64,000 nucleotides of DNA from Sphingobacterium haloxyli (GCF_002980525.1 NZ_PVBQ01000001.1:434001-498000); one strand, 5' to 3'; numbered from the stretch's first letter, positions 1 through 10,350 are shown. Notes: a model not told the origin generated them from the letters alone. Translations and numbers: made by a program.

Positions 1-1227
1 CCGGGTCATTACAAAGGTGAAGAATTAAATATTGTATCCGCCTTTGAAGCCTTGGGCAAAAAAATTGCGGGCACCATTTCGGATGAGGATTACGATGGTG
101 TTATCCGTCATACTTGCCCCGGCGCAGGTGCTTGTGGCGGAATGTACACCGCCAACACGATGGCATCTGCTATTGAGGCCTTAGGCATGAGCTTACCATA
201 CTCCTCTTCTAACCCTGCGATATCAGAGGAGAAAAAGAACGAATGTTTAGCGGTTGGAAAATACATGCACACGCTTTTGGAGAGAGACATCAAACCCACG
301 GACATTATGACGCGCAAAGCGTTCGAAAATGCAATGCGTGTAATTGTTGTCATGGGTGGATCGACAAATGCGGTCTTGCATTTTATCGCGATCGGCAAAG
401 CGGTCGGTGTTGATATCACACCAGACGACTTCCAGCGTATGTCTGACGAAACACCTGTGTTAGCAGACTTCAAGCCATCGGGCAAATTCTTGATGCAAGA
501 CCTACAGCAGTACGGTGGCACTCCTGCCGTCATGAGGTATCTGCTAGATGAGGGTCTACTACACGGGGAGTGTCTAACCGTAACTGGAAAAACCGTGGCG
601 GAAAATTTAGCGGGTGTCAAATCGATTATGGCATACGATCAATCGATTATACAACCGTTGGACAACCCGATCAAGAAAACAGGACACTTACAAATTCTTT
701 ACGGAAACTTAGCTGAAGAAGGTTCGGTAGCGAAAATTTCAGGTAAAGAAGGGGAGAAATTTACGGGTACAGCCCGCGTGTTTGACGGAGAACAGGATTT
801 GGCAAAAGGCGTGGCTTCTGGCCGTGTTAAGCCAGGCGATGTTATTGTCATCAAAAACGAAGGTCCGAAAGGTGCGCCTGGCATGCCTGAAATGCTGAAA
901 CCAACTTCTTTGATTATAGGAGCAGGTCTCGGGAAATCCGTTGCTTTGATTACAGACGGCCGTTTCTCTGGGGGTACTCACGGTTTCGTCGTCGGTCACA
1001 TCACCCCTGAAGCATACGAGGGCGGACTTATTGGCCTCGTCCAAGATGATGATATCATCGAAATTGATGCGATAAACAACACCATAAATGTAAACTTGTC
1101 GGATGATGAGATTGCTGCTCGCAGAGCAAACTGGAAGCAACCGGCGTTAAAAGTAAACAAAGGTGTATTATATAAATATGCGAAGACTGTTGCCAACGCT
1201 TCACAGGGATGTGTAACGGATCTTTAA
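1..1227 (+). CDS. ilvD: Dihydroxy-acid dehydratase, 5' partial
   Basis: Dehydrates 2,3-dihydroxy-isovalerate and 2,3-dihydroxy-3-methylvalerate to the keto acids that precede valine and isoleucine. The reading frame is open from the first base of the window (it begins [12 protein letters not shown]), so the N-terminal part, about 150 of the usual 560 residues, lies outside; 408 codons are visible. Family motifs seen are [18 protein letters not shown], which carries an Fe-S cluster cysteine, the [10 protein letters not shown] stretch, and the C-terminal [16 protein letters not shown]. It is the first visible gene of the ilv-leu cluster and is followed after 58 bp by ilvB. A TTG codon at 52 could be mistaken for a start, but homology continues upstream of it. 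Confidence 0.97.
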   Translation, partial: PGHYKGEELNIVSAFEALGKKIAGTISDEDYDGVIRHTCPGAGACGGMYTANTMASAIEALGMSLPYSSSNPAISEEKKNECLAVGKYMHTLLERDIKPTDIMTRKAFENAMRVIVVMGGSTNAVLHFIAIGKAVGVDITPDDFQRMSDETPVLADFKPSGKFLMQDLQQYGGTPAVMRYLLDEGLLHGECLTVTGKTVAENLAGVKSIMAYDQSIIQPLDNPIKKTGHLQILYGNLAEEGSVAKISGKEGEKFTGTARVFDGEQDLAKGVASGRVKPGDVIVIKNEGPKGAPGMPEMLKPTSLIIGAGLGKSVALITDGRFSGGTHGFVVGHITPEAYEGGLIGLVQDDDIIEIDAINNTINVNLSDDEIAARRANWKQPALKVNKGVLYKYAKTVANASQGCVTDL

Positions 1228-1285
1228 AAGAGTGATGAGTGAAGCGCGATAAGTAAAAGTACTAAAACATAGATACTAAAGGAAT

Positions 1286-3028
1286 ATGAGTACACTGGAA
1301 AAAACACGATCAAAGCCACAAGAACCCAAAGCTTCCACCACCCAAATCAGTGGATCGCAAGCTGTATTGGAGGCTTTGATTCAAGAGGGAGTAGATACCC
1401 TATTTGGTTATCCCGGGGGGGCGATTATGCCTATATACGATGCATTATACGATTATAATGACAGACTAAAACATATCTTGGTTCGCCATGAACAGGGAGG
1501 GATTCATGCTGCCCAGGGCTATGCCCGTACCTCCGGCCGTGTTGGTGTCGCTTTTGCGACAAGTGGCCCAGGGGCAACTAATCTAGTTACCGGTCTAGCT
1601 GACGCCATGATCGATAGTAATCCTATCGTATGCGTTACGGGACAAGTGTTTGCCTCCTTATTGGGAACAGATGCCTTCCAGGAAACGGACGTCATCAATA
1701 TTACCACACCGGTCACTAAATGGAACTATCAAGTTACCGATGCTACAGAGATCCCAAGTGTGTTAGCAAAAGCTTTCTATATAGCAAAAACCGGACGTCC
1801 CGGTCCCGTTTTAATTGATATTACAAAAAACGCACAAATACAATTGTTTGATTACAAGGGCTATGAAAAATGTGATCATGTTCGCAGCTACAGGCCAAAG
1901 CCGATTGTGCGCAACGAATATATAGAAAAGGCAGCTGAGCTTATAAACAGCGCGAAGAAACCTTTCGTTTTGTTCGGGCAAGGTGTCATTTTAGGCAGAG
2001 CAGAACAAGATCTCAAAAACTTCATCGAAAAGGGAGGATTTCCCGCAGCTTCGACGGTGATGGGATTGAGTGCTTTGGAAACCGATCATCCATTACATGT
2101 TGGCATGTTAGGTATGCATGGGAATTATGCTCCTAATGTCATGACGAATGAATGTGATGTTTTAATTGCCGTTGGGATGCGCTTTGACGATCGGGTAACC
2201 GGTCGATTGGACAAATATGCCAAACAGGCAAAAATCGTCCACTTGGATATTGACCCGGCTGAAATAGACAAAAATGTGGCAACCACCGTGCCCGTATGGG
2301 GTGATTGTAAGGAGACTCTTCCTATACTCACACAACTCATCCAACGGCATGATCATAGTGCGTGGGTGACGGAATTTCGGGAATTAGAAAAAAAGGAACT
2401 TAAAGAAGTCATCCAGGATGAACTGAACCCAACATCGGACGTTATGACGATGGGAGAAGTAATCAAAGTATTAAATGAGCTGACCGGAGGCGATGCCGTT
2501 ATCGTCACAGATGTAGGACAGCATCAAATGGTTACTTGCCGCTACGCAAAATTCAATAAATCGAAGTCGAACGTTACTTCCGGAGGATTAGGCACGATGG
2601 GCTTTGGATTACCTGCGGCTATCGGCGCATGGTATGGAACCCCAGAACGTGATGTCGTAGCGATCATTGGCGACGGTGGAATTCAGATGACCATTCAAGA
2701 ACTAGGAACAATCATGCAGTTCGGCGCGAAAGTCAAAATTCTGATCCTCAACAACGAGTTTCTAGGCATGGTGCGTCAATGGCAGCAATTATTTAACGAT
2801 AAACGGTATTCATTTGTCGACATAACGAGTCCAGATTTTGTAACAGTGGCCAAAGGATATCATATTGAAGGAAATAAAATCTCCGAACGTAAAGATCTAC
2901 GTTCAGCATTAAAGACTATGCTCGACCACGATGGATCATATTTATTGGAGGTTATGGTTGGCAAAGAAAACAATGTTTTCCCGATGGTTCCACAAGGTGC
3001 ATCGGTATCGGAAATACGTTTAAAGTAA
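1286..3028 (+). CDS. ilvB: Acetolactate synthase large (catalytic) subunit
   Basis: ThDP-dependent condensation of pyruvate with pyruvate or 2-oxobutyrate, the first common step of valine/leucine and isoleucine synthesis. The 580-residue length is normal for the family. The catalytic glutamate is in RHEQGG (E69). The ThDP/Mg motif runs from GDGG (462-465) to NN (489-490). The N-terminal 20 residues are polar and poorly conserved. The gene encoding the small regulatory subunit follows after 11 bp, so the two subunits are almost certainly co-translated. Confidence 0.97.
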   Translation: MSTLEKTRSKPQEPKASTTQISGSQAVLEALIQEGVDTLFGYPGGAIMPIYDALYDYNDRLKHILVRHEQGGIHAAQGYARTSGRVGVAFATSGPGATNLVTGLADAMIDSNPIVCVTGQVFASLLGTDAFQETDVINITTPVTKWNYQVTDATEIPSVLAKAFYIAKTGRPGPVLIDITKNAQIQLFDYKGYEKCDHVRSYRPKPIVRNEYIEKAAELINSAKKPFVLFGQGVILGRAEQDLKNFIEKGGFPAASTVMGLSALETDHPLHVGMLGMHGNYAPNVMTNECDVLIAVGMRFDDRVTGRLDKYAKQAKIVHLDIDPAEIDKNVATTVPVWGDCKETLPILTQLIQRHDHSAWVTEFRELEKKELKEVIQDELNPTSDVMTMGEVIKVLNELTGGDAVIVTDVGQHQMVTCRYAKFNKSKSNVTSGGLGTMGFGLPAAIGAWYGTPERDVVAIIGDGGIQMTIQELGTIMQFGAKVKILILNNEFLGMVRQWQQLFNDKRYSFVDITSPDFVTVAKGYHIEGNKISERKDLRSALKTMLDHDGSYLLEVMVGKENNVFPMVPQGASVSEIRLK

Positions 3029-3039
3029 AAACAAAGAAA

Positions 3040-3630
3040 ATGGAAAAACAAGAATATACGATCACGTTATACACAGAGAATTCTATCGGTATGATAGGAC
3101 GTATCTCTGGCATCTTTTCCAGAAGAAAAATCAACGTAGAAAGCTTGAACACCTCACCCTCAGAGGTAGAAGGGATCCACCGATTCACAATTTTGATTAA
3201 CGAGAGTGAAGACGTGGTCCGCAAACTGTGTCGACAGATCGAAAAACAAGTGGAGGTCTTAAAAGCTTATTACAATACAGACGAAGAATTAATTTGGCAA
3301 GAGCAAGCTCTTTACAAAGTTCCAACAGAGGTTATTGCCGAAAAAGCATCGGTGGAGCGTTTGCTCCGCGAGTACGGCGCCTCCGCCGTGGTTATCCGGC
3401 ATGATTATACCGTGTTTGAAACGGCAGGCCACCGCGAAGAAATCGACCGTCTAACAGCGGCCCTAGGTGAATATGGACTTATTGAATTTGTGCGTGGTGC
3501 GCGTATCGCCATCATCAAAGACAGTGCTGGCTTTCATACCAAAATAAAACAATTTGAACGCGAAGAACCTTCTCCAGAGATCGTAGAAAATGAATATCTT
3601 GATCAGCAGGAGAGAGTGTTTACTATGTAG
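3040..3630 (+). CDS. ilvN: Acetolactate synthase small (regulatory) subunit
   Basis: Regulatory partner of IlvB that confers valine feedback inhibition and stimulates the catalytic subunit. The N-terminal ACT domain is visible from about residue 5 (YTITLYTENSIGMIGRISG), followed by the family's C-terminal ACT-like domain (EYGLIEFVRGARIAI around 145). The 196-residue length is somewhat longer than the E. coli IlvH form, because of an acidic C-terminal tail ending EYLDQQERVFTM. The gene lies directly after ilvB. Feedback control of the cluster probably acts here, since the LeuA encoded downstream lacks its regulatory domain. Confidence 0.95.
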   Translation: MEKQEYTITLYTENSIGMIGRISGIFSRRKINVESLNTSPSEVEGIHRFTILINESEDVVRKLCRQIEKQVEVLKAYYNTDEELIWQEQALYKVPTEVIAEKASVERLLREYGASAVVIRHDYTVFETAGHREEIDRLTAALGEYGLIEFVRGARIAIIKDSAGFHTKIKQFEREEPSPEIVENEYLDQQERVFTM

Positions 3631-3641
3631 ATGGAAAGAAA

Positions 3642-4109
3642 ATGACAGAAACTTTTAAATTTATCCTAGATACGAGGAAAGCTTTTATCCAGTTACTAGA
3701 GGGACTTTCTTTAGAACAAATCAACCAAATTCCAACTGGCTTTAATAATAACATCGCCTGGAACTTTGGACATATCGTTGTGAGTACACAAACTTTGTGT
3801 TATGTGCGGACAGGCATAACCTCCGATACATCATCCGTCAAATATCTAGAAGCCTATAAAAAAGGGTCAAAACCCACCTATTTTGTCTCGGAGGAAGAAG
3901 TAGCGGAACTTAAAAATCTAGCGCTTTCTACGATAGAAAAAATCGAAGCGGACTATAAAAAAGGAATATTCCAAAATATCCAGCCGTACGATACAGCAAC
4001 TTATGGCGCAACGTTGCATAGCTTCGCCGAAGTGCTGATCACCACTTCGGGGCACGACAACCTGCATTTAGGTTACGCCATAGCGCAACGCCGAGCAATA
4101 ACAAAATAA
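3642..4109 (+). CDS. DinB-like (YfiT/bacillithiol-transferase superfamily) protein
   Basis: A 155-residue four-helix-bundle protein of the DinB superfamily. The expected metal-binding histidine triad can be placed at H44 (NFGHIV), H138 (GHDN) and H142 (LHLGYA), the classic pattern for a divalent metal site. Family members include thiol transferases and damage-inducible proteins of unknown activity; substrate cannot be read from sequence. It starts 11 bp after ilvN and ends 36 bp before ilvC, so it is embedded in the branched-chain cluster and presumably co-transcribed. Nothing links it mechanistically to acetolactate metabolism; it may be a passenger. Confidence 0.8.
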   Translation: MTETFKFILDTRKAFIQLLEGLSLEQINQIPTGFNNNIAWNFGHIVVSTQTLCYVRTGITSDTSSVKYLEAYKKGSKPTYFVSEEEVAELKNLALSTIEKIEADYKKGIFQNIQPYDTATYGATLHSFAEVLITTSGHDNLHLGYAIAQRRAITK

Positions 4110-4145
4110 ATCAATCAAAAACAACGTATTATAATAACAGAAACA

Positions 4146-5627
4146 ATGGCAAATTATTTTAACACATTACCTCTTAGAGAGCAATTAAACCAATTGGGAC
4201 ACGCTGAATTTATGGATTCAAATGAATTTTCAGATGGCGTCAATGCTTTAAAAGGTAAAAAAATCGTAATCGTAGGGTGTGGTGCCCAAGGCTTGAACCA
4301 AGGTCTAAACCTTAGGGATAGCGGATTGGATGTTTCTTATGCATTACGTAAGGAAGCTATTGAACAAAAAAGAGATTCTTGGAAAAATGCAACAGACAAC
4401 AACTTCAATGTAGGAACCTACGAAGAATTGATTCCAACGGCAGATTTAGTAATCAACCTAACGCCTGATAAACAACACACATCGGTTATCAATGCTGTTC
4501 AACCATTAATGAAACAAGGTGCTACGCTATCCTACTCACACGGTTTTAACATTGTGGAAGAAGGTATGCAGATACGTGAAGACATTACGGTTATCATGGT
4601 AGCACCAAAATGTCCTGGCTCTGAAGTCCGTGCTGAATATTTGAGAGGTTTCGGTGTTCCTACGTTAATTGCGGTACACCCAGAAAATGACCCGGAAGGT
4701 AAGGGGTGGCCTTACGCAAAAGCATATTGTGTAGGCACAGGTGGACACCGCGCAGGTGTATTGAAGTCTTCCTTTGTCGCCGAAGTTAAATCTGACTTGA
4801 TGGGCGAGCAAACAATCCTTTGTGGCCTGTTACAAACCGGCTCGATCTTATCCTTTGATAAAATGGTAGAAAAAGGTATCGAACCAGGTTACGCTTCGAA
4901 ATTAGTACAATATGGCGTGGAGGTCATCACAGAAGCTTTGAAACACGGTGGTGTGAGCGGCATGATGGATCGTTTGTCTAACCCTGCAAAAATCAAAGCT
5001 TTCCAAGTATCTGAAGAACTAAAAGATATTATGCGTCCATTGTTCCAAAAACACCAAGACGATATCATGTCAGGCGAATTTAGCAAAACGATGATGACAG
5101 ATTGGGCAAACGGAGATGCCAATTTATTAAAGTGGAGAGCAGAAACAGGAGAAACGGCTTTTGAAAAAACGCCTGCCGGTGACGTAAAAATCAGCGAACA
5201 GGAATACTTTGACAATTATCTGTTGATGGTCGCTTTCGTAAGAGCAGGTGTAGAATTAGCATTTGAAACGATGGTGGAAGCAGGTATTAAACCAGAATCC
5301 GCATATTACGAGTCACTGCATGAAACACCGTTGATTGCAAACACAATTGCTCGTAAAAAATTATTCGAAATGAATCGGGTCATTTCAGACACGGCTGAAT
5401 ATGGGTGTTACTTATTCGATCAAGCATGTAAACCATTGTTGGCAGATTTCATGAAAAAGGTAGATACCGATTTAGTTGGCAAAAACTTCAACGAAGGAAA
5501 AGACGGCTCCGTAGACAATGTCCAGCTTGTACAAGTGAATGAAATCTTACGCAACCACCCTGTAGAAACCGTGGGCGTCAGATTACGTAAAGCGATGACA
5601 GCAATGAAGGCTATCAAAACCGTTTAA
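4146..5627 (+). CDS. ilvC: Ketol-acid reductoisomerase, class II (long form)
   Basis: Mg- and NADPH-dependent isomeroreduction of acetolactate and acetohydroxybutyrate. At 493 residues it is the long class II enzyme (E. coli type), with two C-terminal knotted helical domains, not the 330-residue class I form. The Rossmann motif [18 protein letters not shown] is at about 39-56. The metal-binding aspartate and glutamate are in the segment [11 protein letters not shown], and [11 protein letters not shown] is also conserved. It is followed by 89 bp containing a hairpin and then leuC. Confidence 0.97.
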   Translation: MANYFNTLPLREQLNQLGHAEFMDSNEFSDGVNALKGKKIVIVGCGAQGLNQGLNLRDSGLDVSYALRKEAIEQKRDSWKNATDNNFNVGTYEELIPTADLVINLTPDKQHTSVINAVQPLMKQGATLSYSHGFNIVEEGMQIREDITVIMVAPKCPGSEVRAEYLRGFGVPTLIAVHPENDPEGKGWPYAKAYCVGTGGHRAGVLKSSFVAEVKSDLMGEQTILCGLLQTGSILSFDKMVEKGIEPGYASKLVQYGVEVITEALKHGGVSGMMDRLSNPAKIKAFQVSEELKDIMRPLFQKHQDDIMSGEFSKTMMTDWANGDANLLKWRAETGETAFEKTPAGDVKISEQEYFDNYLLMVAFVRAGVELAFETMVEAGIKPESAYYESLHETPLIANTIARKKLFEMNRVISDTAEYGCYLFDQACKPLLADFMKKVDTDLVGKNFNEGKDGSVDNVQLVQVNEILRNHPVETVGVRLRKAMTAMKAIKTV

Positions 5628-5650
5628 GAGAGCGTTAAGGTGATAAAGGG

Positions 5651-5695
5651 GTTACAAGGTTACGGGAATAGATATCTATCTTGTAACTTTGTAAC
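5651..5695 (+). promoter_or_regulatory. Hairpin with embedded -7-like box before leuC
   Basis: Positions 5651-5663 (GTTACAAGGTTAC) pair with 5683-5695 (GTAACTTTGTAAC) over 13 positions, with one G-U pair. The loop contains the self-complementary ATAGATATCTAT. The right arm contains TAACTTTG (5684-5691), an exact match to the Bacteroidota -7 consensus TAnnTTTG, but no TTG is seen about 20 bp upstream. It could be an intercistronic processing or attenuation hairpin, a weak internal promoter for leuC, or both. No long T-run follows, so a strong terminator is unlikely. Confidence 0.4.
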
Positions 5696-5716
5696 TATTT
5701 TACAAAAAAGAGAGAA

Positions 5717-7114
5717 ATGGGAAAAACATTAGTAGAGAAGATCTGGGATGCGCACGTCGTCAAGCGCCAAGAGGGCTTCCCAGATATTTTATATATAGAT
5801 ACACATTTGATTCATGAGGTAACGTCTCCTCAAGCATTCGACGGATTGCGGAAACGAGGAATACCCGTTTTTCGTCCGAATCAAACGGTGGCTACTGCTG
5901 ACCACAACGTACCTACCCTTAATCAACACCTCCCGATTCAAGAAGAACTATCACGCTATCAAGTGGATATGTTGACTAAGAACTGTGAGGAGTTTGGGAT
6001 TGAATTATATGGTTTAGGTCATCCTTATCAAGGTATCGTCCATGTTATTGGTCCAGAGTTGGGTATCACCCAACCGGGGAAGACAATGGTATGCGGAGAC
6101 AGCCATACTTCTACGCACGGTGCGTTTGGTGCCATCGCATTTGGGATTGGCACATCGCAGGTAGAACAGGTATTTGCTACACAATGTTTATTGCAGCAAA
6201 AGCCAAAAACAATGAAAATCGAAGTTAACGGAGAGCTGGCAAAAGGCGTTGGGGCAAAAGATATTGTCTTATATATTATATCTAAAACAACCGCTGCCGG
6301 CGGCACAGGATATTTCGTAGAATTTGCAGGTTCAGCCATTCGTTCGTTAAGTATGGAAGGACGGATGACGGTTTGTAACATGAGTATAGAAATGGGCGCC
6401 CGAGGTGGACTAATTGCTCCAGATCAAACCACCTTCGACTATGTTCATGGTCGGGAATTTGCGCCTAAGGGAGAAGAGTGGGATAAGGCTCTTGCCTATT
6501 GGCAGACATTATATTCCGATGAAGATGCGCAATTCGATGCGGTACTGGAATTCGACGCGGCCGATATTCAGCCGATGATTACCTACGGCACAAATCCTGG
6601 AATGGGGATTGGCATTTCTGATGCAATTCCGGCAACCTCTAATCAACCCGAATCAGAACGTCCATCGTTTAAAAAAGCATTGGATTATATGGGCTTCCGT
6701 GATAATGAAACATTGTTAGGACATCCAGTAGATTATGTTTTCATAGGCTCTTGTACCAACTCTCGTATTGAGGATTTACGGGCCGTTGCTTCATTTGTAC
6801 AAGGAAAGAAAAAAGCAGATAATGTGGAAGTGTGGATAGTTCCGGGTTCTAAACAGGTAGAAACGCAAGCAAAAAAAGAAGGTATCGACAAAATATTCGA
6901 AGAGGCTGGTTTTGTGCTTCGTGAACCGGGCTGTTCGGCCTGTTTGGGCATGAATGAAGACAAAATTCCAGCGGGAAAATATTGTGTTTCAACTTCTAAT
7001 AGAAACTTCGAAGGCCGGCAGGGTCCGAATGCCCGCACCATGCTTGCTAGTCCACTGACCGCTGCCGCCGCTGCAGTTAGTGGTAAGATTGTTGACATTC
7101 GGGAATTGATTTAA
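5717..7114 (+). CDS. leuC: 3-isopropylmalate dehydratase large subunit
   Basis: Aconitase-family subunit that isomerises 2- to 3-isopropylmalate in leucine synthesis together with LeuD. The three 4Fe-4S cysteines are visible: C346 in FIGSCTNSR, and C406 and C409 in GCSACLGMN. The conserved [14 protein letters not shown] is at about 127-140. Length (465 residues) equals the E. coli protein, and leuD follows after 10 bp. The start ATG follows GAGAGAA, one of the few purine-rich stretches before a gene in this window. Confidence 0.97.
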   Translation: MGKTLVEKIWDAHVVKRQEGFPDILYIDTHLIHEVTSPQAFDGLRKRGIPVFRPNQTVATADHNVPTLNQHLPIQEELSRYQVDMLTKNCEEFGIELYGLGHPYQGIVHVIGPELGITQPGKTMVCGDSHTSTHGAFGAIAFGIGTSQVEQVFATQCLLQQKPKTMKIEVNGELAKGVGAKDIVLYIISKTTAAGGTGYFVEFAGSAIRSLSMEGRMTVCNMSIEMGARGGLIAPDQTTFDYVHGREFAPKGEEWDKALAYWQTLYSDEDAQFDAVLEFDAADIQPMITYGTNPGMGIGISDAIPATSNQPESERPSFKKALDYMGFRDNETLLGHPVDYVFIGSCTNSRIEDLRAVASFVQGKKKADNVEVWIVPGSKQVETQAKKEGIDKIFEEAGFVLREPGCSACLGMNEDKIPAGKYCVSTSNRNFEGRQGPNARTMLASPLTAAAAAVSGKIVDIRELI

Positions 7115-7124
7115 GGAGGCTGAA

Positions 7125-7709
7125 ATGAAAAAATTTGAAAAATTAACATCTACGGTAGTTCCGCTACCTATCGAAAATATCGACACCGATCAGATTATCC
7201 CTGCGCGTTTTTTAAAAGCAACCACCAGAGAAGGGTTTGGCAACAATTTATTTCGCGACTGGCGTTATGATAGCGACGGGCAACCGAAAGCGGATTTTGT
7301 GATGAACGATTCTACATACAGCGGAAAAATATTGGTAGCCGGCAAAAACTTTGGCTGCGGGTCTTCCCGCGAGCATGCCGCATGGGCTATCCAAGATTAT
7401 GGCTTTGATATTGTCATCAGTTCATTCTTTGCCGATATTTTCAAAGGCAACGCGCTAAACAATGGTGTATTGCCCATCACCGTTCCCGATGAATTTTTAG
7501 AACAAATATTCGATGCTGTTTTTGCGGATCCCAATGCGGAACTAACTGTTGATTTAGTGGCGCAAACAGTAACTATCAACGCCACTGGAGCCAACTTTGT
7601 ATTTGAAATCAATCCCTATAAAAAATCTTGTTTAATCAATGGTTACGATGATATAGACTACATCTTGAGCCATAAAAATGTGATTGAAGCATACGAACAA
7701 CAACGATAA
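7125..7709 (+). CDS. leuD: 3-isopropylmalate dehydratase small subunit
   Basis: Swivel-domain subunit that completes the LeuCD isomerase. The conserved [14 protein letters not shown] lies at about 18-31 and the phosphate/substrate-binding loop [13 protein letters not shown] at about 77-89. At 194 residues it is a normal full-length LeuD. A GGAGG sequence lies just upstream of its start codon, unusually close to a true Shine-Dalgarno for this window. Its TAA stop shares one base with the ATG of the next gene (TAATG), implying translational coupling. Confidence 0.96.
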   Translation: MKKFEKLTSTVVPLPIENIDTDQIIPARFLKATTREGFGNNLFRDWRYDSDGQPKADFVMNDSTYSGKILVAGKNFGCGSSREHAAWAIQDYGFDIVISSFFADIFKGNALNNGVLPITVPDEFLEQIFDAVFADPNAELTVDLVAQTVTINATGANFVFEINPYKKSCLINGYDDIDYILSHKNVIEAYEQQR

Positions 7710-9160
7710 TGGAACAGCCTGTCGTCCATATCGCCCAATTGAATCTCCAATACGCCGGTCAGGCGGTGTTGTCAGATTTCAATTGGGCTGTATATCCAGG
7801 CGAAAATTGGGTTATCGGCGGTAAAAGCGGGACAGGAAAAACTTCGTTAGCTAAAGCGATTGTAGGAGAAGAGAAAGCTAGAGGAGAGATTATTTTCCAT
7901 TTTGATGAACATAGCGCGTGCCCACCACGCGCTTATTACGTATCCAATTGGTATCAGTTTACCAACTTAGAAGGAGACCGTAACTTTTATTATCAACAGC
8001 GTTACAATAAATTCCAGAAAAACGATACGCTGACCGTTTACGCTGACCTCTTACATTTCGGTCATAAAAATGGTCTGGATTATACGGATGCCGAGCCTAT
8101 TTTGTATGCACTGGGTTTCGAAAACTGTAAAGATACACAGCTGATCGAACTGTCTAGTGGCGAGCATAAAAAACTGCAATTGGTACAGGCTCTCTGGCTT
8201 AAGCCGCAACTTTTAATCATCGACGAACCGTTTACGGGACTCGACAAACAATCGAGAGCCAACCTTTTGGACATTTTCAATGAAATTGCTCATGGAGGAA
8301 CAACGTTGATCTTAATTACGAATGATTCACAACTCCCCTCTTGCATCAATCGTTTTGCTGAAATTCAAAACGGTCAACTCAAAGTGGTGGAACAGGCAAA
8401 GGATTTTTCAAGAGATGACGTTCGCGAAAAGAAACCCCTTCCCTATTTTTTACAAAAGGAGCCAGAAATCATTAGCCAAACGATAGTCGAACTGAAAAAT
8501 GTATCTGTTCGCTATGGCAACAAAATCGTGTTAAAAAATATAAGTTGGCAAGTACAAGCAGGTGAAAAGTGGTTATTGCAGGGACCAAATGGCTCAGGTA
8601 AATCTACTTTACTGAGCTTATTGAATGGGGATCATCCCCAAGCCTATGCTTCTGACGTTTGGCTGTTCGGAACCAAGCGCGGCTCAGGCGAAAGCATTTG
8701 GGACATTAAGGAAAAGATAGGCATTATCTCGCCGGAGATGCATTGGTATTTCGACCGAAACGCTACTGTATGGCATACGGTGGCCTCCGGCTTTTACGAT
8801 AGCATAGGATGGTTTACTAATGTAAAGTACGAAGAGAAAAGACATATGGAGCAATTGTTGGATTTCTTCGATTTGTTGCCCTATAAGGACCAATTGCTTC
8901 ATACGCTTCCCTTAGGAAAACAGCGTTTGGCACTTTTGGCAAGAACGATTATCAAAAATCCTCCGCTGCTGATACTAGATGAACCCTGTCAGGGGTTGGA
9001 TGTCGCCCAAACCATACATTTCAATGCGGTGGTAGACGAGTTGTGTGCATATGGCAATACATTGATTTATGTTGGTCATTATGAATCACAATTGCCGTCT
9101 TGCATCGAACATAGGCTCGTGTTGGAAAAAGGTGAGGTAGCAACGGAAGTAACGATATAA
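7709..9160 (+). CDS. Tandem ABC ATPase without permease, ModF-like
   Basis: A single 483-residue chain with two ABC nucleotide-binding domains. Domain 1 has Walker A GKSGTGKT (38-45), signature LSSGEHKKLQ and Walker B LLIIDEPFTGL. Domain 2 has Walker A GPNGSGKST (about 291-299), a degenerate signature LPLGKQRLAL, and Walker B LLILDEPCQGL. There are no transmembrane segments and no permease gene nearby. The length and arrangement resemble E. coli ModF, a protein of unclear role. It overlaps leuD by one base and ends 13 bp before leuB, so it is inside the leucine operon. It might be a soluble regulatory or ribosome-associated ATPase; its substrate is unknown. Confidence 0.85.
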   Translation: MEQPVVHIAQLNLQYAGQAVLSDFNWAVYPGENWVIGGKSGTGKTSLAKAIVGEEKARGEIIFHFDEHSACPPRAYYVSNWYQFTNLEGDRNFYYQQRYNKFQKNDTLTVYADLLHFGHKNGLDYTDAEPILYALGFENCKDTQLIELSSGEHKKLQLVQALWLKPQLLIIDEPFTGLDKQSRANLLDIFNEIAHGGTTLILITNDSQLPSCINRFAEIQNGQLKVVEQAKDFSRDDVREKKPLPYFLQKEPEIISQTIVELKNVSVRYGNKIVLKNISWQVQAGEKWLLQGPNGSGKSTLLSLLNGDHPQAYASDVWLFGTKRGSGESIWDIKEKIGIISPEMHWYFDRNATVWHTVASGFYDSIGWFTNVKYEEKRHMEQLLDFFDLLPYKDQLLHTLPLGKQRLALLARTIIKNPPLLILDEPCQGLDVAQTIHFNAVVDELCAYGNTLIYVGHYESQLPSCIEHRLVLEKGEVATEVTI

Positions 9161-9173
9161 ATAACATATACAG

Positions 9174-10247
9174 ATGAACAAAAATATTTTAATCATCCCC
9201 GGAGATGGTATTGGACAAGAAGTAACGACATGGGGAAAACAAGTGCTGGAAACAGTTGCAGCAAAATACGGTCACGAGTTCAGCTTTGACGAGGCTATTA
9301 TGGGACATACGGCTATCGAGGCAACTGGTAGCCCACTACCCGATGAAACACTGGAAAAAGCGAAAGCCTCTGATGCTATTCTGTTCGGTGCTATCGGACA
9401 TGCAAAATACGACAATGATCCTTCCGCAAAGGTAAGACCGGAACAAGGCTTATTAAAAATACGAAAAGAGTTAGGCTTGTATGCCAACTTACGTCCAATA
9501 TTGCTATTTGACGAACTGCTGGAGGCGTCGAGTCTAAAACCAGAGGTTTTACGCGGCACGGATATTTTATTTTTCCGCGAGTTGACAGGTGATGTTTATT
9601 TTGGAGAAAAAACACGTAGCGAAGACAACACCTATGCTTCGGATCTAATGAACTATCACCGGTACGAAGTGGAGCGTATTGCCCGTAAAGCCTATGAAGC
9701 GGCACGCACCCGCAACAAAAAGCTCTGTTCGGTAGACAAGGCGAACGTACTGGAAACATCCCGGTTGTGGCGAGATGTTGTACAGGAAATTGCGCGGGAA
9801 TATCCAGATATAGAGACGGAGCATATGTTCATTGACAACGCAGCAATGCAATTGGTGAAGAACCCTAAAAAATTCGACGTGGTATTGACAGCCAATCTTT
9901 TTGGCGACATTCTGACAGACGAAGCGTCTCAGATTGCGGGTTCCATGGGTATGTTGGCCTCTGCATCTATTGGTGACGGAACAGGGTTTTTCGAACCTAT
10001 TCATGGTTCCGCACATGATATTGCTGGGCAGAATAAAGCCAACCCGTTGGCGTCTATATTATCAGCAGCCTTAATGCTCGATATCGCATTCGGCCTACAG
10101 GAAGAAGCCAAAGTAGTAACCCAAGCCGTTGCAGATACGTTAAAAGCAGGCTGGAGAACAGGTGATATTGCCAATGCAGAAACACCTTCTACGCATCTCT
10201 TGGGTACAAACGAGATGGGGGCTAAAGTATTGGAATATTTGAGATAA
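9174..10247 (+). CDS. leuB: 3-isopropylmalate dehydrogenase
   Basis: NAD-dependent oxidative decarboxylation of 3-isopropylmalate to 2-ketoisocaproate. The family's start IIPGDGIGQEV is at residues 6-16. The substrate/metal region FRELTGDVYFG, DKANVLE, and the C-terminal GDGTGFFEPIHGSAHDIAG motif are all present. The 357-residue length is normal. It lies between the ModF-like ATPase gene and leuA in the same direction. Confidence 0.97.
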   Translation: MNKNILIIPGDGIGQEVTTWGKQVLETVAAKYGHEFSFDEAIMGHTAIEATGSPLPDETLEKAKASDAILFGAIGHAKYDNDPSAKVRPEQGLLKIRKELGLYANLRPILLFDELLEASSLKPEVLRGTDILFFRELTGDVYFGEKTRSEDNTYASDLMNYHRYEVERIARKAYEAARTRNKKLCSVDKANVLETSRLWRDVVQEIAREYPDIETEHMFIDNAAMQLVKNPKKFDVVLTANLFGDILTDEASQIAGSMGMLASASIGDGTGFFEPIHGSAHDIAGQNKANPLASILSAALMLDIAFGLQEEAKVVTQAVADTLKAGWRTGDIANAETPSTHLLGTNEMGAKVLEYLR

Positions 10248-10308
10248 GGAAAAGATTTTTTAACTTTAAACAGAGCCTCAATAAGCTCATCGAAGATAAT
10301 TTTTAACC

Positions 10309-10328
10309 GATCCGCCGGCTGGCGGGTC
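10309..10328. repeat. Short GC-rich palindrome (REP-like) before leuA
   Basis: GATCCGCC (10309-10316), loop GGCT, then GGCGGGTC (10321-10328): an 8-bp stem with one G-U pair. It stands out as GC-rich in an otherwise AT-rich 103-bp spacer between leuB and leuA. It looks like a dispersed extragenic palindrome, but no second intergenic copy was found in this window. It could equally be an mRNA hairpin that modulates leuA expression. Confidence 0.4.
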
Positions 10329-10350
10329 ATCTTTAGATAATTATAAGACT

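Noticed and set aside
739..1140. Antisense open frame of 133 codons opposite ilvD
   Set aside because: Lies wholly within ilvD on the other strand and has no recognisable protein features; a codon-structure shadow.
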